NCBI RefSeq assembly: GCF_001434975.1
Contig: NZ_AZEL01000079.1
Location: 1-61,542, forward strand
DNA: 61,542 nucleotides
Source of the DNA: Lactobacillus gallinarum DSM 10532 = JCM 2011
Lineage (GTDB): Bacteria > Bacillota > Bacilli > Lactobacillales > Lactobacillaceae
Reading direction: 5' to 3'
Shown here: positions 50,275 to 59,634 of the stretch, one piece after another
Position numbering within the stretch: the first letter of the stretch is position 1
How the letters are laid out: the number at the start of each line of letters is the position of its first letter
Program-made: the position numbers and the translations under genes
The notes under the pieces: model-generated
What the model saw: only the letters and a program-made list of their open reading frames with translations
The model's database searches: none
Told to the model about the DNA's origin: nothing

Positions 50275-51066
50275 CTAGTTTTCTAAATACAATTCACGTA
50301 ATCTATCACGCAATTCCGACGTTACGCCAATTTTTTCTTTAAGATAATTATCGATACTACCGAAGTCTTTTTCAATTGCAATTAATGCAGTATCTAAAAA
50401 TGCATCGGATACGGAACCTAAAATACGCATATTAGCACGGAAGCATAAATTTTCTCCTTCTTCTTGCATCTTTTTATCCCGTAAAGCACGATAGTCATTT
50501 AGCATATAATTTGAATATAAATAATCCTGCCTAATAGTTTCCATATCAACACCCAATAGGTAAAGAACAACTACGGTAACAATACCTGTTCTATCTTTAC
50601 CTTCAGAGCAATGATACAACACTGCACCATCTTCAGTATTGGCTAAAACTTCTAAAATTTTATGAATACTATTTTGAGCGTGTTCTTTTAATACATGTGA
50701 ACGATAGCGATCACACATCATTTTAAAGCCAGCATATTGGTCATGACGATAAATTTCAAATGTCTTAGCAAGGTCTTTTTTGCCTCCTTGCGTATTATCA
50801 TCAGTCGAAATAGATAAATCAATGTGTTCTACGCCCGGAATTTTACTATCAGGCATCTTATGACACTCTAATGGCGAACGTAAATCAATGATTTTGGTCA
50901 AACCATAATCAAGCAAGAATTGCTGATCATGCAGCGTTATATTACTGATCTTCCCCGTTCTCAGTAAACGATGCATTTTTACTCTACGTCCATGATCACC
51001 AATATAGCCGCCCAAATCACGCGGATTACGAACTTGCTCTAGTGACAAAACAACTGGATTCATCAT
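50275..51066 (-). CDS. Tyrosine-protein phosphatase (DSP-like)
   Basis: A 263-aa phosphatase of the bacterial Y_phosphatase3 type: N-terminal LEQVRNPRDLGGY and the P-loop YHCSEGKDRTGIVTVVV with catalytic Cys near residue 143. These enzymes often act on phosphotyrosine and phosphoinositides and resemble Listeria LipA. No signal peptide. GGGGTGA precedes the start. Operon with apbE. Confidence 0.9.
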   Translation of the reverse strand: MMNPVVLSLEQVRNPRDLGGYIGDHGRRVKMHRLLRTGKISNITLHDQQFLLDYGLTKIIDLRSPLECHKMPDSKIPGVEHIDLSISTDDNTQGGKKDLAKTFEIYRHDQYAGFKMMCDRYRSHVLKEHAQNSIHKILEVLANTEDGAVLYHCSEGKDRTGIVTVVVLYLLGVDMETIRQDYLYSNYMLNDYRALRDKKMQEEGENLCFRANMRILGSVSDAFLDTALIAIEKDFGSIDNYLKEKIGVTSELRDRLRELYLEN

Positions 51067-51093
51067 TTAATTCACCCCATTACATTTTTTGAG

Positions 51094-51120
51094 AAAAAAC
51101 CGGATAGTTTTCTATCCGGT
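51094..51120 (-). terminator. Terminator of the FMN reductase pair
   Basis: Nine-bp stem ACCGGATAG/CTATCCGGT, 4-nt loop, T6 on the reverse strand. Confidence 0.85.
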
Positions 51121-51152
51121 AATTTTACTATTGAGTTAGATAACTGGCAAAA

Positions 51153-51701
51153 TTATTTATTTGCTTGTTCTACAAACTTAATGAAATTGTCCATCATTAC
51201 ATCTAATTGCTTGATGTAATCTTCATTTGAAAGATCACCAGTAGTTTTATCGAAGTTTCTTGCAGCGCCACCAATTAAGATTTCATTGCCTGGTAATACG
51301 TTGGCACTCATATCAGGTGAAAGCAAAATTTCTCGTGCATCTTCTTGAGCACGACTTGAACCTTGAATGCCGTATGATGTACCAACAACTGCTGCTGGCT
51401 TCATCTTCATTACGTCAGGGCCAGCATGTGAGCCAAGCCATTCAAGTGCACTCTTAAGAGCTGCAGGAATAGCATGATCATATTCAGGTGTTGTCAAGAT
51501 TACGCCATCTGCATTCTTAATATCTTCAATCCAATTCTTGGTAGCTTCATCAGGTTCATCCGTTCTAGAGAAAGGCTTAATTTGATCAATTTCTTTAACT
51601 TCAAAATCAGCCTTATCTGCATAACGCTTAGCAATAAATTTTGCTAAAAAACGATTATATGAAAATGGAGCATTTGTACCAACGACTACTAATAATTTCA
51701 T
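51153..51701 (-). CDS. NADPH-dependent FMN reductase family protein (second)
   Basis: Flavodoxin-fold reductase of 182 aa: GTNAPFSYNRFLAKFIA phosphate loop and [22 protein letters not shown], a near-copy of the motif in the upstream gene, with SYGIQGSSRAQEDAREIL. Such proteins reduce quinones, azo dyes or chromate using NAD(P)H. Tandem paralogue of 51715, 13 nt apart. Confidence 0.88.
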   Translation of the reverse strand: MKLLVVVGTNAPFSYNRFLAKFIAKRYADKADFEVKEIDQIKPFSRTDEPDEATKNWIEDIKNADGVILTTPEYDHAIPAALKSALEWLGSHAGPDVMKMKPAAVVGTSYGIQGSSRAQEDAREILLSPDMSANVLPGNEILIGGAARNFDKTTGDLSNEDYIKQLDVMMDNFIKFVEQANK

Positions 51702-51714
51702 TTAAATAAGCCCC

Positions 51715-52254
51715 CTACTTAGTAAGTTGTGCATACCAATCATCTACTTCATCAAAGAAGTGATTCAAAAACTTAAGCGTACCTGGTTCGGTTAAATTGC
51801 CCTCTTCGTCAAATTGTTGTGGTGCAATTCCCATCATAAATTCATCGCCGTTAAATACGTGAGCACTAAAACCAGGAGCAGCCAAAATACTCTTTAAACG
51901 AGTTTGAGAACGAGCACCACCTTGAGGCATTGGTGAAGTTGAAACAATCACAACTGGCTTGTCATGGAAAGGATGAACTGAACTAGAAAGCCATTCAAGT
52001 GCACTCTTTAAAGCACTTGTAACTGAGTGTTGTTGCTCAGGAGAACCGATTAAGATCATGTCAGCTTCTCCTACTTTTTCGCCTAAATCTAAAATTTCTT
52101 TAGGAGCTTCAACACCTTCTTTAAACATTGGTAAGCCCTTAACAGTTGCAAAGTCGAAGTCGTATTTATAATCTAAATTTTTGATAATAACTTTGAGTAA
52201 TTTTTCGTTAAATGAGTTATCTGCATTTGAACCAGATAAAGCGAGTACCTTCAT
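51715..52254 (-). CDS. NADPH-dependent FMN reductase family protein (first)
   Basis: Paralogue of the next gene, 179 aa: [19 protein letters not shown] phosphate loop, [23 protein letters not shown], and [16 protein letters not shown]. In this copy the usual PEY is PEQ. ATG at 52254 lies 5 nt after AAAGGTGG; a longer frame is unnecessary. The TetR gene upstream (52400) runs the same way but has its own terminator. Confidence 0.88.
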   Translation of the reverse strand: MKVLALSGSNADNSFNEKLLKVIIKNLDYKYDFDFATVKGLPMFKEGVEAPKEILDLGEKVGEADMILIGSPEQQHSVTSALKSALEWLSSSVHPFHDKPVVIVSTSPMPQGGARSQTRLKSILAAPGFSAHVFNGDEFMMGIAPQQFDEEGNLTEPGTLKFLNHFFDEVDDWYAQLTK

Positions 52255-52332
52255 AAAAACCACCTTTCGAAAATTCCTTTAATATATATAATTATAACTT
52301 AATGGCCACAAAAATAGCTGAATTTTAACAGC

Positions 52333-52369
52333 AAAAAAAGACACTCCACAATTGTGAAGCGTCTTTTTT
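52333..52369. terminator. Terminator of the TetR gene
   Basis: Stem of about 16 bp with mismatches, AAAAAAGACACTCCACA/TGTGAAGCGTCTTTTTT, tight loop, T6 runs on both strands. Confidence 0.8.
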
Positions 52370-52399
52370 CATTAAAAAGCACAGATGATTGATGAAATA

Positions 52400-53023
52400 T
52401 TATGCTAAGTTATCCTTCAGAGATGCTTCGTCATCTGCAGCAAACATAGGATTTTCCTGAGTTTCGCTAAGACGATCGTTAAGCATTGCATCATGGATTT
52501 GAGCATTCAAAACATTAATAATTTGATTTTGGTTGAAACTTGCAATTTCGTTAACAACTAATGCAGCCATACCGGTAGTTGAAATCCAGTTAGCAATTAC
52601 AATGTCATTAATCTTGTCTTTATCATATCCAGTATCAGGATATTGTTCATTAAACTTTTCAATTCCAAGATCCATCAAAGTATCAGCAATAATCTTGCTA
52701 CCGAATTTACCATCAACAAACATTGCACGGAACAAGTTAACATGCTTTTGTGCAAAATCAATGTATGATAAATCCAAGTCGATTAAAGGCTCACCAGTAA
52801 ACTTTTGTTGTAAAGTGTGAGTTCTTAAATCTGAAGAAATTCTCTTCAATACTTGATTACGAAGATCTCCCATATTATCGAATTCTAGATATAAAGGTTG
52901 GGTTGAAAAATGTCCTGCCTTAGCAATACTACGAGCAGTTAATCCTTCAATTCCACCTTTAATAGCCATCTTATAAGCAGTATCTAAAATCTTATCTTTG
53001 CTTATTTCTTTTTTTCTTGCCAT
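52400..53023 (-). CDS. TetR/AcrR family regulator
   Basis: A 207-aa regulator: N-terminal helix-turn-helix (KDKILDTAYKMAIKGGIEGLTARSIAKAGHFSTQPLYLEF, residues 9-48) and a helical ligand domain. Close upstream of the FMN reductase pair, a plausible target (in the manner of quinone-sensing TetR proteins), although it has its own terminator. No clear palindrome was found upstream. Confidence 0.88.
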   Translation of the reverse strand: MARKKEISKDKILDTAYKMAIKGGIEGLTARSIAKAGHFSTQPLYLEFDNMGDLRNQVLKRISSDLRTHTLQQKFTGEPLIDLDLSYIDFAQKHVNLFRAMFVDGKFGSKIIADTLMDLGIEKFNEQYPDTGYDKDKINDIVIANWISTTGMAALVVNEIASFNQNQIINVLNAQIHDAMLNDRLSETQENPMFAADDEASLKDNLA

Positions 53024-53143
53024 TTTAATACACCTTAATCATTTGTTAAGTATGTGCTTTTCAATACGCTTGTTATTTTTTATGTACATCATATATCTAA
53101 TAAATAACAAATGCAAGCCTAAGCAATACAATTTTGCCATTTT

Positions 53144-53386
53144 TTATAATCGCTTGAATAGCGATGATCCGTCGTCTCCAGTAAATTGATCATAATGTGA
53201 TGACACCATTTCAATAACTGCTTGCTTATCTAATCCTTGTGCAGCACAAAATGAAAAGAAAGCTGCAGAAAGAATATAGCCCCGCTCACGATCGTCAGTC
53301 AGATTATCTGAAAATTTCATATTAATAGTATGATCTGCATAATCTGTCGTTAGCTCGATTGATTTATCTTCTGGTCCTTCACTCAT
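53144..53386 (-). CDS. Hypothetical small acidic protein
   Basis: An 80-aa soluble protein (MSEGPEDKSIELTTDYADHT..., ending DGSSLFKRL) that I do not recognise. Predicted short beta-strand region, then a helix with FFSFCAAQGLDKQAVIEMV. Excellent ribosome site AAAGGAGG, 8 nt from ATG, so it is likely real. Divergent from pepD. Confidence 0.6.
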   Translation of the reverse strand: MSEGPEDKSIELTTDYADHTINMKFSDNLTDDRERGYILSAAFFSFCAAQGLDKQAVIEMVSSHYDQFTGDDGSSLFKRL

Positions 53387-53487
53387 GTTAAGACCTCCTT
53401 TTTTTACATATTTTTAATATAATATAAAAATTAATACAATTACATTATAATTATGTTACAAATGCGATTTAGAAAGCGTGATTTTTT

Positions 53488-54900
53488 ATGAATAATGTAA
53501 TCGGACGTTCATCGTGTACTTCTATTCTTATTGGTAAGAAGGCTTCTCTCACAGGAAGCGTAATTATTGGTCGTAATGAAGATGCTAAAACCGCTTGGCC
53601 CAAACATCTTGCATTTAATCCGCATCAAGATAATGTAAAAAATAACCATTTCAAATCAAAAGATAACAAATTTGAAATGGATTTACCTGAAACTATTTTT
53701 TCATATTCTTCAACACCAGAATGGACAGACAAGTACGGCGCCTTTGAAGAAGATGGTATCAATGAACATCATGTAGCAATGAGTGCTACTGAAAGTGCAT
53801 ATGCCAATGAACGAGTATTAGCAGTTGATCCTTTTGATACAGAAAAAGGTATTTTAGAAGAAGCCATGGTAACCGTTGTTTTGCCATACGTTAAAACAGC
53901 CCGCGAAGGCGTACAACGTTTAGGTGAAATCGTCGAAAAGCATGGTGCTGCTGAAGCAGACGGTATTTTATTCAGTGACCCAGATGAAGCATGGTATATG
54001 GAAATCGGTTCAGGCCATCACTGGGTTGCTCAAAGAATTCCTGACGACTCTTACGCAGTAGTTGCTAACCAATTGGCAATCCAAGCTGTCGTCTTCGATG
54101 GTAATGATTTTATGTATTCAAAAGATCTAAAAGACTTTGTTTACCAAAATCAATTATGGCCTAAAGATGCCGTCTTTAACTGGCGTGAAATCTTTGGCAC
54201 ACATGACGATAGCGACTTGCATTACAACACACCTCGTGTCTGGATTGGGCAAAAATTATTAACCCCATCTGTCGAGCAAGAACCACAAGATTTTGACTTG
54301 CCATTTATTAGAAAACCGGACAAGCCAATTTCTATTCAAGACGCACAAGCCGTATTGAGCAATCATTACCAAAATACGCCTTATGATTTAACTAATCCTA
54401 AGAACAAGAATAATGCGACATTTAGACCTATTTCTGTTGCTACTACCCAAGAGTCTCACTTATTAGAATTAAACGGTGAAAACATGATTCATTGGTTAGC
54501 AATGGGTATAGCTGCACAAAGCGTTTATGTTCCATTTTACCCACAAGGAACTAAGGTCCCTACTATGTATAAATATGGCAAGGAAACTTACAGCACTAAC
54601 TCTGCTTACTGGGTATTTAAACTGGCAAGCACCTTAGCTGACCGCGATTGGAATAAATATGGAACAGACTTAAGCAATGCCCAAGACGAAGCTAGAGAAA
54701 AGACTACCCGTCTGCGTTACGAATATGATCAAAAATTAGCTAAAGAAAGTGATCCAGCTAAGAGAATTGACCTTGTTAATGAAGCTAACGAAAAGATGGC
54801 TAAAACTGCTACGGATATTTTCAAAGAATTGTCTGCTAAATTAATCACCAAGCAAACTGGCGATTCACCTCTTCGCTTCAAGATGGATCCTAACTTATAG
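53488..54900 (+). CDS. pepD: Dipeptidase, C69 family (PepD)
   Basis: N-terminal-nucleophile dipeptidase of 470 aa, part of peptide breakdown in the cytosol. Catalytic Cys10 in SSCTSILIGKKASLTGSVIIGRNED is close to the start; C69 precursors lose the leading residues by self-cleavage. AMSATESAYANE and DPDEAWYMEIGSGHHW are further family marks. Closed by a terminator at 54911. Confidence 0.92.
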   Translation: MNNVIGRSSCTSILIGKKASLTGSVIIGRNEDAKTAWPKHLAFNPHQDNVKNNHFKSKDNKFEMDLPETIFSYSSTPEWTDKYGAFEEDGINEHHVAMSATESAYANERVLAVDPFDTEKGILEEAMVTVVLPYVKTAREGVQRLGEIVEKHGAAEADGILFSDPDEAWYMEIGSGHHWVAQRIPDDSYAVVANQLAIQAVVFDGNDFMYSKDLKDFVYQNQLWPKDAVFNWREIFGTHDDSDLHYNTPRVWIGQKLLTPSVEQEPQDFDLPFIRKPDKPISIQDAQAVLSNHYQNTPYDLTNPKNKNNATFRPISVATTQESHLLELNGENMIHWLAMGIAAQSVYVPFYPQGTKVPTMYKYGKETYSTNSAYWVFKLASTLADRDWNKYGTDLSNAQDEAREKTTRLRYEYDQKLAKESDPAKRIDLVNEANEKMAKTATDIFKELSAKLITKQTGDSPLRFKMDPNL

Positions 54901-54910
54901 TTCATAACAA

Positions 54911-54944
54911 AAATACCTAGTTCAAAATTTTGAACTAGGTATTT
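54911..54944. terminator. Bidirectional terminator between pepD and the hrtA-like gene
   Basis: Perfect 14-bp stem AAATACCTAGTTCA/TGAACTAGGTATTT, 6-nt loop. Confidence 0.88.
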
Positions 54945-54945
54945 T

Positions 54946-55620
54946 TTACTTCTTTTGACTCATCTTACCATCCATCATTTCATAAATATGATCCGCATAT
55001 TTTTCAAGACGAGGGTCGTGCGTCACAATTAAAATTGCTTTTTCACGTTCTTTAGCCAGCTTCTTAAATAACTTACCAACTTCTTCTACATTTTGCGTAT
55101 CTAAAGATGCCGTTGGTTCATCTGCTAGCAGAATCGCTGGGTTAGCATAAAGCGCCCGCGCAATTGCCACACGCTGCTGCTGACCACCTGACAATTCATT
55201 AGGATATTTTTTAACTAATTTAGTAATACCCAAATCCTCAAGCAATTTATCCAAATCTTCTTTAGACAAATTATCTTCCTTTTTAACTTTATCGACCAAA
55301 ACAAATTGATCATGAACAGTTAAATACGGAACCAAATTATAGGCTTGTAAAATAAAACCTATTTCATTTAAACGCAAACTATTTCTTTTTTTATCAGAGA
55401 ACTTGCTAATATCTTCTCGGTTAATGATAACTTGGCCTGAAGTTGGCTTCTGCAGTGAACCGGCAATAGTTAAAAACGTACTCTTACCGGCACCGGAAGG
55501 TCCCATAATCAGAACCAATTCGCTCTTATCAGCTTCAAAATTAATATCTTTTAAAGCTTCAACTTGCGCATCGCCTTTACCATAAATCTTTTCTACATCT
55601 TTTAACTCAATTACTGCCAT
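54946..55620 (-). CDS. hrtA: ABC transporter ATPase, HrtA-like
   Basis: MacB/LolD-type ATPase, 224 aa: Walker A GPSGAGKST, EIGFILQAYNLVPYLTV after the Q-loop (close to S. aureus HrtA), signature LSGGQQQR, Walker B ILLADEPTASLD. With the FtsX-like permease it should form a heme or hydrophobic-compound efflux pump. ATG at 55620 follows the permease stop by one base, with GGTGA inside the permease gene as ribosome site. Confidence 0.85.
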   Translation of the reverse strand: MAVIELKDVEKIYGKGDAQVEALKDINFEADKSELVLIMGPSGAGKSTFLTIAGSLQKPTSGQVIINREDISKFSDKKRNSLRLNEIGFILQAYNLVPYLTVHDQFVLVDKVKKEDNLSKEDLDKLLEDLGITKLVKKYPNELSGGQQQRVAIARALYANPAILLADEPTASLDTQNVEEVGKLFKKLAKEREKAILIVTHDPRLEKYADHIYEMMDGKMSQKK

Positions 55621-55621
55621 T

Positions 55622-56683
55622 TTATTCACCAATTGCCTTTGCAGGATCAACCTTTAAAATTGATCTAATAGGAATCAAACTACCAATAATACCCATTACA
55701 AGCATCCCTAGCGTACCAGCAATCATAATAGTTGTGGTAAAGCTCATAGGCACCGCAGCGGGTAAAACAGCGGCTGTGACCCACATCAATATTAAGGCGA
55801 TAATCACTCCCACAACGACCAAAATAATTGATTGACTAACTGTTGCACCAACTAGTGTCTTGCTTGGAATTCCCTGTGCTCTCATTACAGCCAAATTATG
55901 CATTTTTTGCATCGTCAAAATGTATAGGAAAACTGCAATGATAATTAGAGAAATGACAAATAAGAATCCAATCATTAACCCAAAGGTCATATTTTGTGCA
56001 GTATAACCTGGCAATTTATTAATAAATGTGGCAATCGGATATGTTTTTGCATCTTTATAGTTGTATTTATAATTAGCATTTTTGGAAACAATCGCTGCAG
56101 CAGCTACATTTGGTGCAACCATCCGCAGTTTTCTCCATGTAGCAAAAGAGCCATAGATAATTGGGGCAATGTTGATCTTGGCATTATTAACGAAGCCCAC
56201 AATCTTATACTTTCTAGCTGAACCATTCAAACTAATCTTATCGCCTAAACGATAGCCTTTATCCCTTAAGCTTGAATCTACGGTAATTTCTGTTTTGCCT
56301 TTTCCTCGTTTACCAGCTACTAAGACCTGGTCTTTGTAAATAAATTGGTCTTTCTTAATCCCTAAAAATTGCGCAGAAACAGATGGCCGATTTTTAGATT
56401 TAACTACTACCGCTACTTGACCAATATATGCTTCATTTTTACCAATATCATCGTCTTTTAAATCTTTTTTAGTCAAAATAGATTGACTCAAACTAATATT
56501 GGAATTTTTATTTAAAACAATTTTCTTAGCACTCCAACTATCGATTGCCTGTGTATTTTCACTTGCTAATCCCACGGCTAATGAAGACAACATAAAAATC
56601 AGATAACTGATTAAAAAGATCATTAAAATGATTAAGCCATAGCGCAACTTTTCATGTTTAATTTCTTTTAGTGCTAAAAACAA
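55622..56683 (-). CDS. hrtB: FtsX-like permease, HrtB-like
   Basis: A 353-aa permease with one N-terminal helix, a large extracytoplasmic domain (residues about 45-235) and three C-terminal helices, the MacB/FtsX layout. The opening LALKEIKHEKLRYGLIILMI and the ending IRSILKVDPAKAIGE resemble staphylococcal and lactococcal HrtB. The start is TTG at 56683, one base after the regulator stop, with AAAGGGGA upstream. Middle gene of a TetR-permease-ATPase operon, the order of hrtRBA in Lactococcus. Confidence 0.85.
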   Translation of the reverse strand: MFLALKEIKHEKLRYGLIILMIFLISYLIFMLSSLAVGLASENTQAIDSWSAKKIVLNKNSNISLSQSILTKKDLKDDDIGKNEAYIGQVAVVVKSKNRPSVSAQFLGIKKDQFIYKDQVLVAGKRGKGKTEITVDSSLRDKGYRLGDKISLNGSARKYKIVGFVNNAKINIAPIIYGSFATWRKLRMVAPNVAAAAIVSKNANYKYNYKDAKTYPIATFINKLPGYTAQNMTFGLMIGFLFVISLIIIAVFLYILTMQKMHNLAVMRAQGIPSKTLVGATVSQSIILVVVGVIIALILMWVTAAVLPAAVPMSFTTTIMIAGTLGMLVMGIIGSLIPIRSILKVDPAKAIGE

Positions 56684-57211
56684 TTATTTCATCCCCTTTG
56701 CAATCATGTATAAACTCTTCTTGTAGCGAGCAAGGTTCTTCTCTTGATTTTCTGGGTCTGACAAGCAAAGATTGATTACTTCATGACTTAAAACCATTGC
56801 ACTCCATAATTGTGGACTCATATTTAATAATTGTCTTGAATAAATCTTGAAGTTATCCGGAATTAAATATTCATTTTGCGACATGTGCAACTTCATCATT
56901 GGTTCATATTTACTGTTTTGAGTCTTATCAATAAATTTAGTAACTCGATCATAAAAATGATCAGGATCAAATTTTTCATTAGGACTCATATTAGCGTGAA
57001 TAGTATCGATCGCAATATGATACATATAAACATAAGCATCTGTTAAATCATCGAAATACTTATAGAATGCACCACGTGCAATGTCTGCCTTTTTGACAAT
57101 ATGAGAAACTTTAGCATCTGCTAAAGGATATGTACTAAACTCTTCTAACAAAGCCTTTTCGATTCGTTCGCGTTTAGCGGAAGGTAAATTTTTAAATGTT
57201 GCTTTAACCAT
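56684..57211 (-). CDS. hrtR: TetR family regulator, HrtR-like
   Basis: A 175-aa regulator: helix-turn-helix with AKVSHIVKKADIARGAFYKYFDDLTDAYVYMY (residues about 28-60) and a helical ligand domain. First gene of the efflux operon. Two TGACN5GTCA-type palindromes flank its promoter (57235-57247, 57275-57287), strongly suggesting autoregulation. In Lactococcus, HrtR is released by heme. ATG at 57211 has AGAGGAT 6 nt upstream. Confidence 0.85.
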   Translation of the reverse strand: MVKATFKNLPSAKRERIEKALLEEFSTYPLADAKVSHIVKKADIARGAFYKYFDDLTDAYVYMYHIAIDTIHANMSPNEKFDPDHFYDRVTKFIDKTQNSKYEPMMKLHMSQNEYLIPDNFKIYSRQLLNMSPQLWSAMVLSHEVINLCLSDPENQEKNLARYKKSLYMIAKGMK

Positions 57212-57234
57212 TTTTATCCTCTCTTTCAACACAC

Positions 57235-57247
57235 TGACGTTTTGTCA
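57235..57247. promoter_or_regulatory. TetR (HrtR-like) operator 1
   Basis: TGACGTTTTGTCA (reverse strand TGACAAAACGTCA), 23 nt before the regulator start codon and downstream of the -10. Same arms TGACAA/CGTCA as operator 2, 40 bp away centre to centre. Confidence 0.75.
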
Positions 57248-57274
57248 CCAATCAACTATTATACTATTCTTTTG

Positions 57275-57288
57275 TGACGCATTGTCAA
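57275..57288. promoter_or_regulatory. TetR (HrtR-like) operator 2 over the -35 box
   Basis: TGACGCATTGTCA (57275-57287; reverse strand TGACAATGCGTCA) overlaps the -35 hexamer TTGACA (57283-57288). TATAAT follows 19 nt on. Binding would block RNA polymerase directly. Confidence 0.75.
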
Positions 57289-57299
57289 TGAATATACAT

Positions 57300-57335
57300 A
57301 AAAAAAGCTGCTTGCTTTTTTACTAAGCAAGTAGC
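57300..57335 (-). terminator. Terminator of the histidine phosphatase gene
   Basis: Stem GCTGCTTGCT/AGCAAGTAGC (one mismatch), T7 on the reverse strand, overlapping the end of the gene at 57323. Confidence 0.75.
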
Positions 57336-57925
57336 CGATTGTAGAAGATCATTCGTGCAATATTTTTCTTAACGCTAAATTTTGCTAGGGCACAATTATC
57401 CATCGTATCAATTTTATCCATATCGCCATTAGTTAAATAGTGCGCCGCCATCATTCGAATCAAACGACCATGAGCTACTACTAGCACCTTTTTATCAGGA
57501 TACTTTTGGTACATTTCATCTAAAAAGTCACCGCAACGCTTGTCAAAAGCTTCGTAGCTTTCACCATTCTTGGCATATCTTATATAGTTGCGATTAACCT
57601 TTCCCCAAGGATCAACAATATCAGGATATTCCTTAACGATATCATCCATCTTCTTGCCATCCCAGTCACCAAAGTCAAATTCAAGCAAACGATCATCAAG
57701 ATTGATCTTTTTCTTATCTTTAGTAAAAATTTTAGCGGTCTCGACTGCTCGCTTCATTGGACTAGAATATACTACGTCAAACTCATCTTCATCGAAGTTA
57801 GCTGCTGCTTTTTTAGCATAAGCGCGGCCATAATCATTTAATTCCGCATCAACATGCGCGCCTTGAAGACGATTATCCTTATTAACATCTGTTTGACCAT
57901 GACGAATAAAAACTATTTCCATCAT
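57323..57925 (-). CDS. Histidine phosphatase family protein
   Basis: A 200-aa phosphoglycerate-mutase-like phosphatase: FIRHGQTDVNKDNRLQG with the catalytic His near residue 9, SSPMKRAVETAKIF, LEFDFGDWDGKKM and VVAHGRLIRMMAAHYL with the second His. Substrates of such enzymes range from sugar phosphates to nucleotides; here unknown. ATG ATG at 57925 follows GAGG. Confidence 0.9.
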   Translation of the reverse strand: MMEIVFIRHGQTDVNKDNRLQGAHVDAELNDYGRAYAKKAAANFDEDEFDVVYSSPMKRAVETAKIFTKDKKKINLDDRLLEFDFGDWDGKKMDDIVKEYPDIVDPWGKVNRNYIRYAKNGESYEAFDKRCGDFLDEMYQKYPDKKVLVVAHGRLIRMMAAHYLTNGDMDKIDTMDNCALAKFSVKKNIARMIFYNRLLA

Positions 57926-58065
57926 TAATACCTCGCATGACTTAATCAATGAATTAATTTTACGCGTAATTACGCAATCTTTCCAATTTCTTAATTTCTT
58001 TTCTACTAATTTTCCTATAAAAAAGTTTACAATAATAGTAGACCAATTTAGAAAGAAGAATGTTT

Positions 58066-58821
58066 ATGTCCCGCATTACGATTGAAAGAGACGGTTTAAC
58101 TCTCGTAGGTGACCGTGAAGAACCATTTGGTGAAATCTATGACATGGCTATTTTAATGCATGGTTTCACTGCTAATAGAAATACAGATTTATTAAGACAA
58201 ATTGCCGATGATTTACGCGATGAAAATGTCGCTAGCGTTCGTTTTGATTTTAATGGTCACGGCGAAAGCGATGGTAAATTTGAAGATATGACTGTCTGCA
58301 ACGAAATCGCCGACGGTAAGGCGATCTTGGACTATGTCCGCACCGATCCACACGTTCGAGACATCTTCTTAGTGGGACATTCTCAAGGTGGCGTAGTGGC
58401 ATCAATGCTTGCAGGTCTTTATCCTGATGTTGTAAAAAAAGTAGTCCTCTTAGCTCCTGCAGCTCAATTAAAAGACGACGCATTAAAGGGTAACACTCAA
58501 GGTGCAACTTATGATCCAAATCATATTCCTGAAGTTGTGCCATTAGTAGGCAATAAATTAGGGATGAAGCTTGGCGGCTTTTACTTAAGAACTGCACAAG
58601 TTTTACCAATTTATGAAGTATCTCAACGTTTCACTAGACCAGTTTCCGTAATTGCCGGTACTAATGACCAAGTCGTTGATCCAAAATATGCTAAAAAATA
58701 CGATGAAGTTTATGAAAACAGCGAATTACATATGATCCCTGATGCTGATCATAGATTTAGCGGTGAATACAAAGACATGGCAGCTGATTTAACTGCGCAA
58801 TTTTTAAAGCCTGCGTTTTAA
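58066..58821 (+). CDS. Cinnamoyl/feruloyl esterase-like alpha/beta hydrolase
   Basis: Serine esterase of 251 aa, closely patterned on the L. johnsonii cinnamoyl esterase LJ0536: nucleophile Ser106 in VGHSQGGV (same number as LJ0536), oxyanion region HGFTANRNT, Asp201 in GTNDQVVDP and His229 in DADHRF, plus the lid insert PIYEVSQRFTRPV. It would release hydroxycinnamates such as ferulate from plant esters. ATG at 58066 (MSRITIERDG) gives the family N-terminus; another ATG is 6 nt upstream. Its end overlaps yaaA by 4 nt (convergent). Confidence 0.9.
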   Translation: MSRITIERDGLTLVGDREEPFGEIYDMAILMHGFTANRNTDLLRQIADDLRDENVASVRFDFNGHGESDGKFEDMTVCNEIADGKAILDYVRTDPHVRDIFLVGHSQGGVVASMLAGLYPDVVKKVVLLAPAAQLKDDALKGNTQGATYDPNHIPEVVPLVGNKLGMKLGGFYLRTAQVLPIYEVSQRFTRPVSVIAGTNDQVVDPKYAKKYDEVYENSELHMIPDADHRFSGEYKDMAADLTAQFLKPAF

Positions 58822-59579
58822 CGACGTTTAAAATCAAAGTTAGTTCTAAAGACATAATGATCTGATGAACTAACTTCGGGCACAAATTGGAATTCAAAAT
58901 CATGAAAATCTCGCAACTCTGTGGGATTTTTTATTTGGTTTTCGGCAATGAAGCGCACCATTTCACCGCGTGCCATCTTGGCATGAACACCTACAGTTTT
59001 CCATTGATCATTTTTTAATTCTTGAAAATCAATGGTAATCATTTTTCGATTTTCGTTTAAATACGGCTTAACCAACCGCATATATTGCTTGGAAGCTAGA
59101 TTAATGACTGTGTCATCATCTTTAAACAGACTTTCAGCAATAGCATCACCCCAGAAATGGTACAAGCTATAATCAATAAAACCTTTCATCTTGGTATTAA
59201 GTTCTAAACGATATGGGCAAACACCATCAAAAGGTCTAAGCATCCCGTAAAAGCCAGATAAAATACGCAAATTTTTTTGAATATAATCAAGCGCTGGCTG
59301 AGTAAACAAATCCGGCGCCATATATTGGTATTGAATGCCTGAAAAAGCCAAAATAGCAGGCGTTAATCGTTCATCCAAATTCATATTCTTTAGCTGCTCG
59401 ATACTCTGCTCTGTCACCTTTTTACTAGCATGCCATAACTCAGTTAATTGGTCTTCAGAACGCGATTTTAAAAATTTCTCCAGTACTTTAGTCTTATCCA
59501 AAAATTCAGGTTTAGACTCAACTAGAAAAGAATCACGATCAATTTTCATAATTTTTGCGGGTGCAATAATAATTTTCAT
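58818..59579 (-). CDS. yaaA: Peroxide stress protein YaaA (UPF0246)
   Basis: A 253-aa protein of the YaaA family, which lowers free iron and DNA damage under peroxide stress. Family features: IIIAPAKIMKID start, FSGIQYQYMAPDLFTQPALDYIQKNLRILSGFYGMLRP region (residues about 80-115), NLASKQYMRLVKPYL and MARGEMVRFIAE. Convergent with the esterase gene. Confidence 0.92.
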   Translation of the reverse strand: MKIIIAPAKIMKIDRDSFLVESKPEFLDKTKVLEKFLKSRSEDQLTELWHASKKVTEQSIEQLKNMNLDERLTPAILAFSGIQYQYMAPDLFTQPALDYIQKNLRILSGFYGMLRPFDGVCPYRLELNTKMKGFIDYSLYHFWGDAIAESLFKDDDTVINLASKQYMRLVKPYLNENRKMITIDFQELKNDQWKTVGVHAKMARGEMVRFIAENQIKNPTELRDFHDFEFQFVPEVSSSDHYVFRTNFDFKRR

Positions 59580-59634
59580 TTTTAGATTTCACTTCTTTAG
59601 GTTAAACTTAACTAGTAATTAATAAGGAGGAAAA

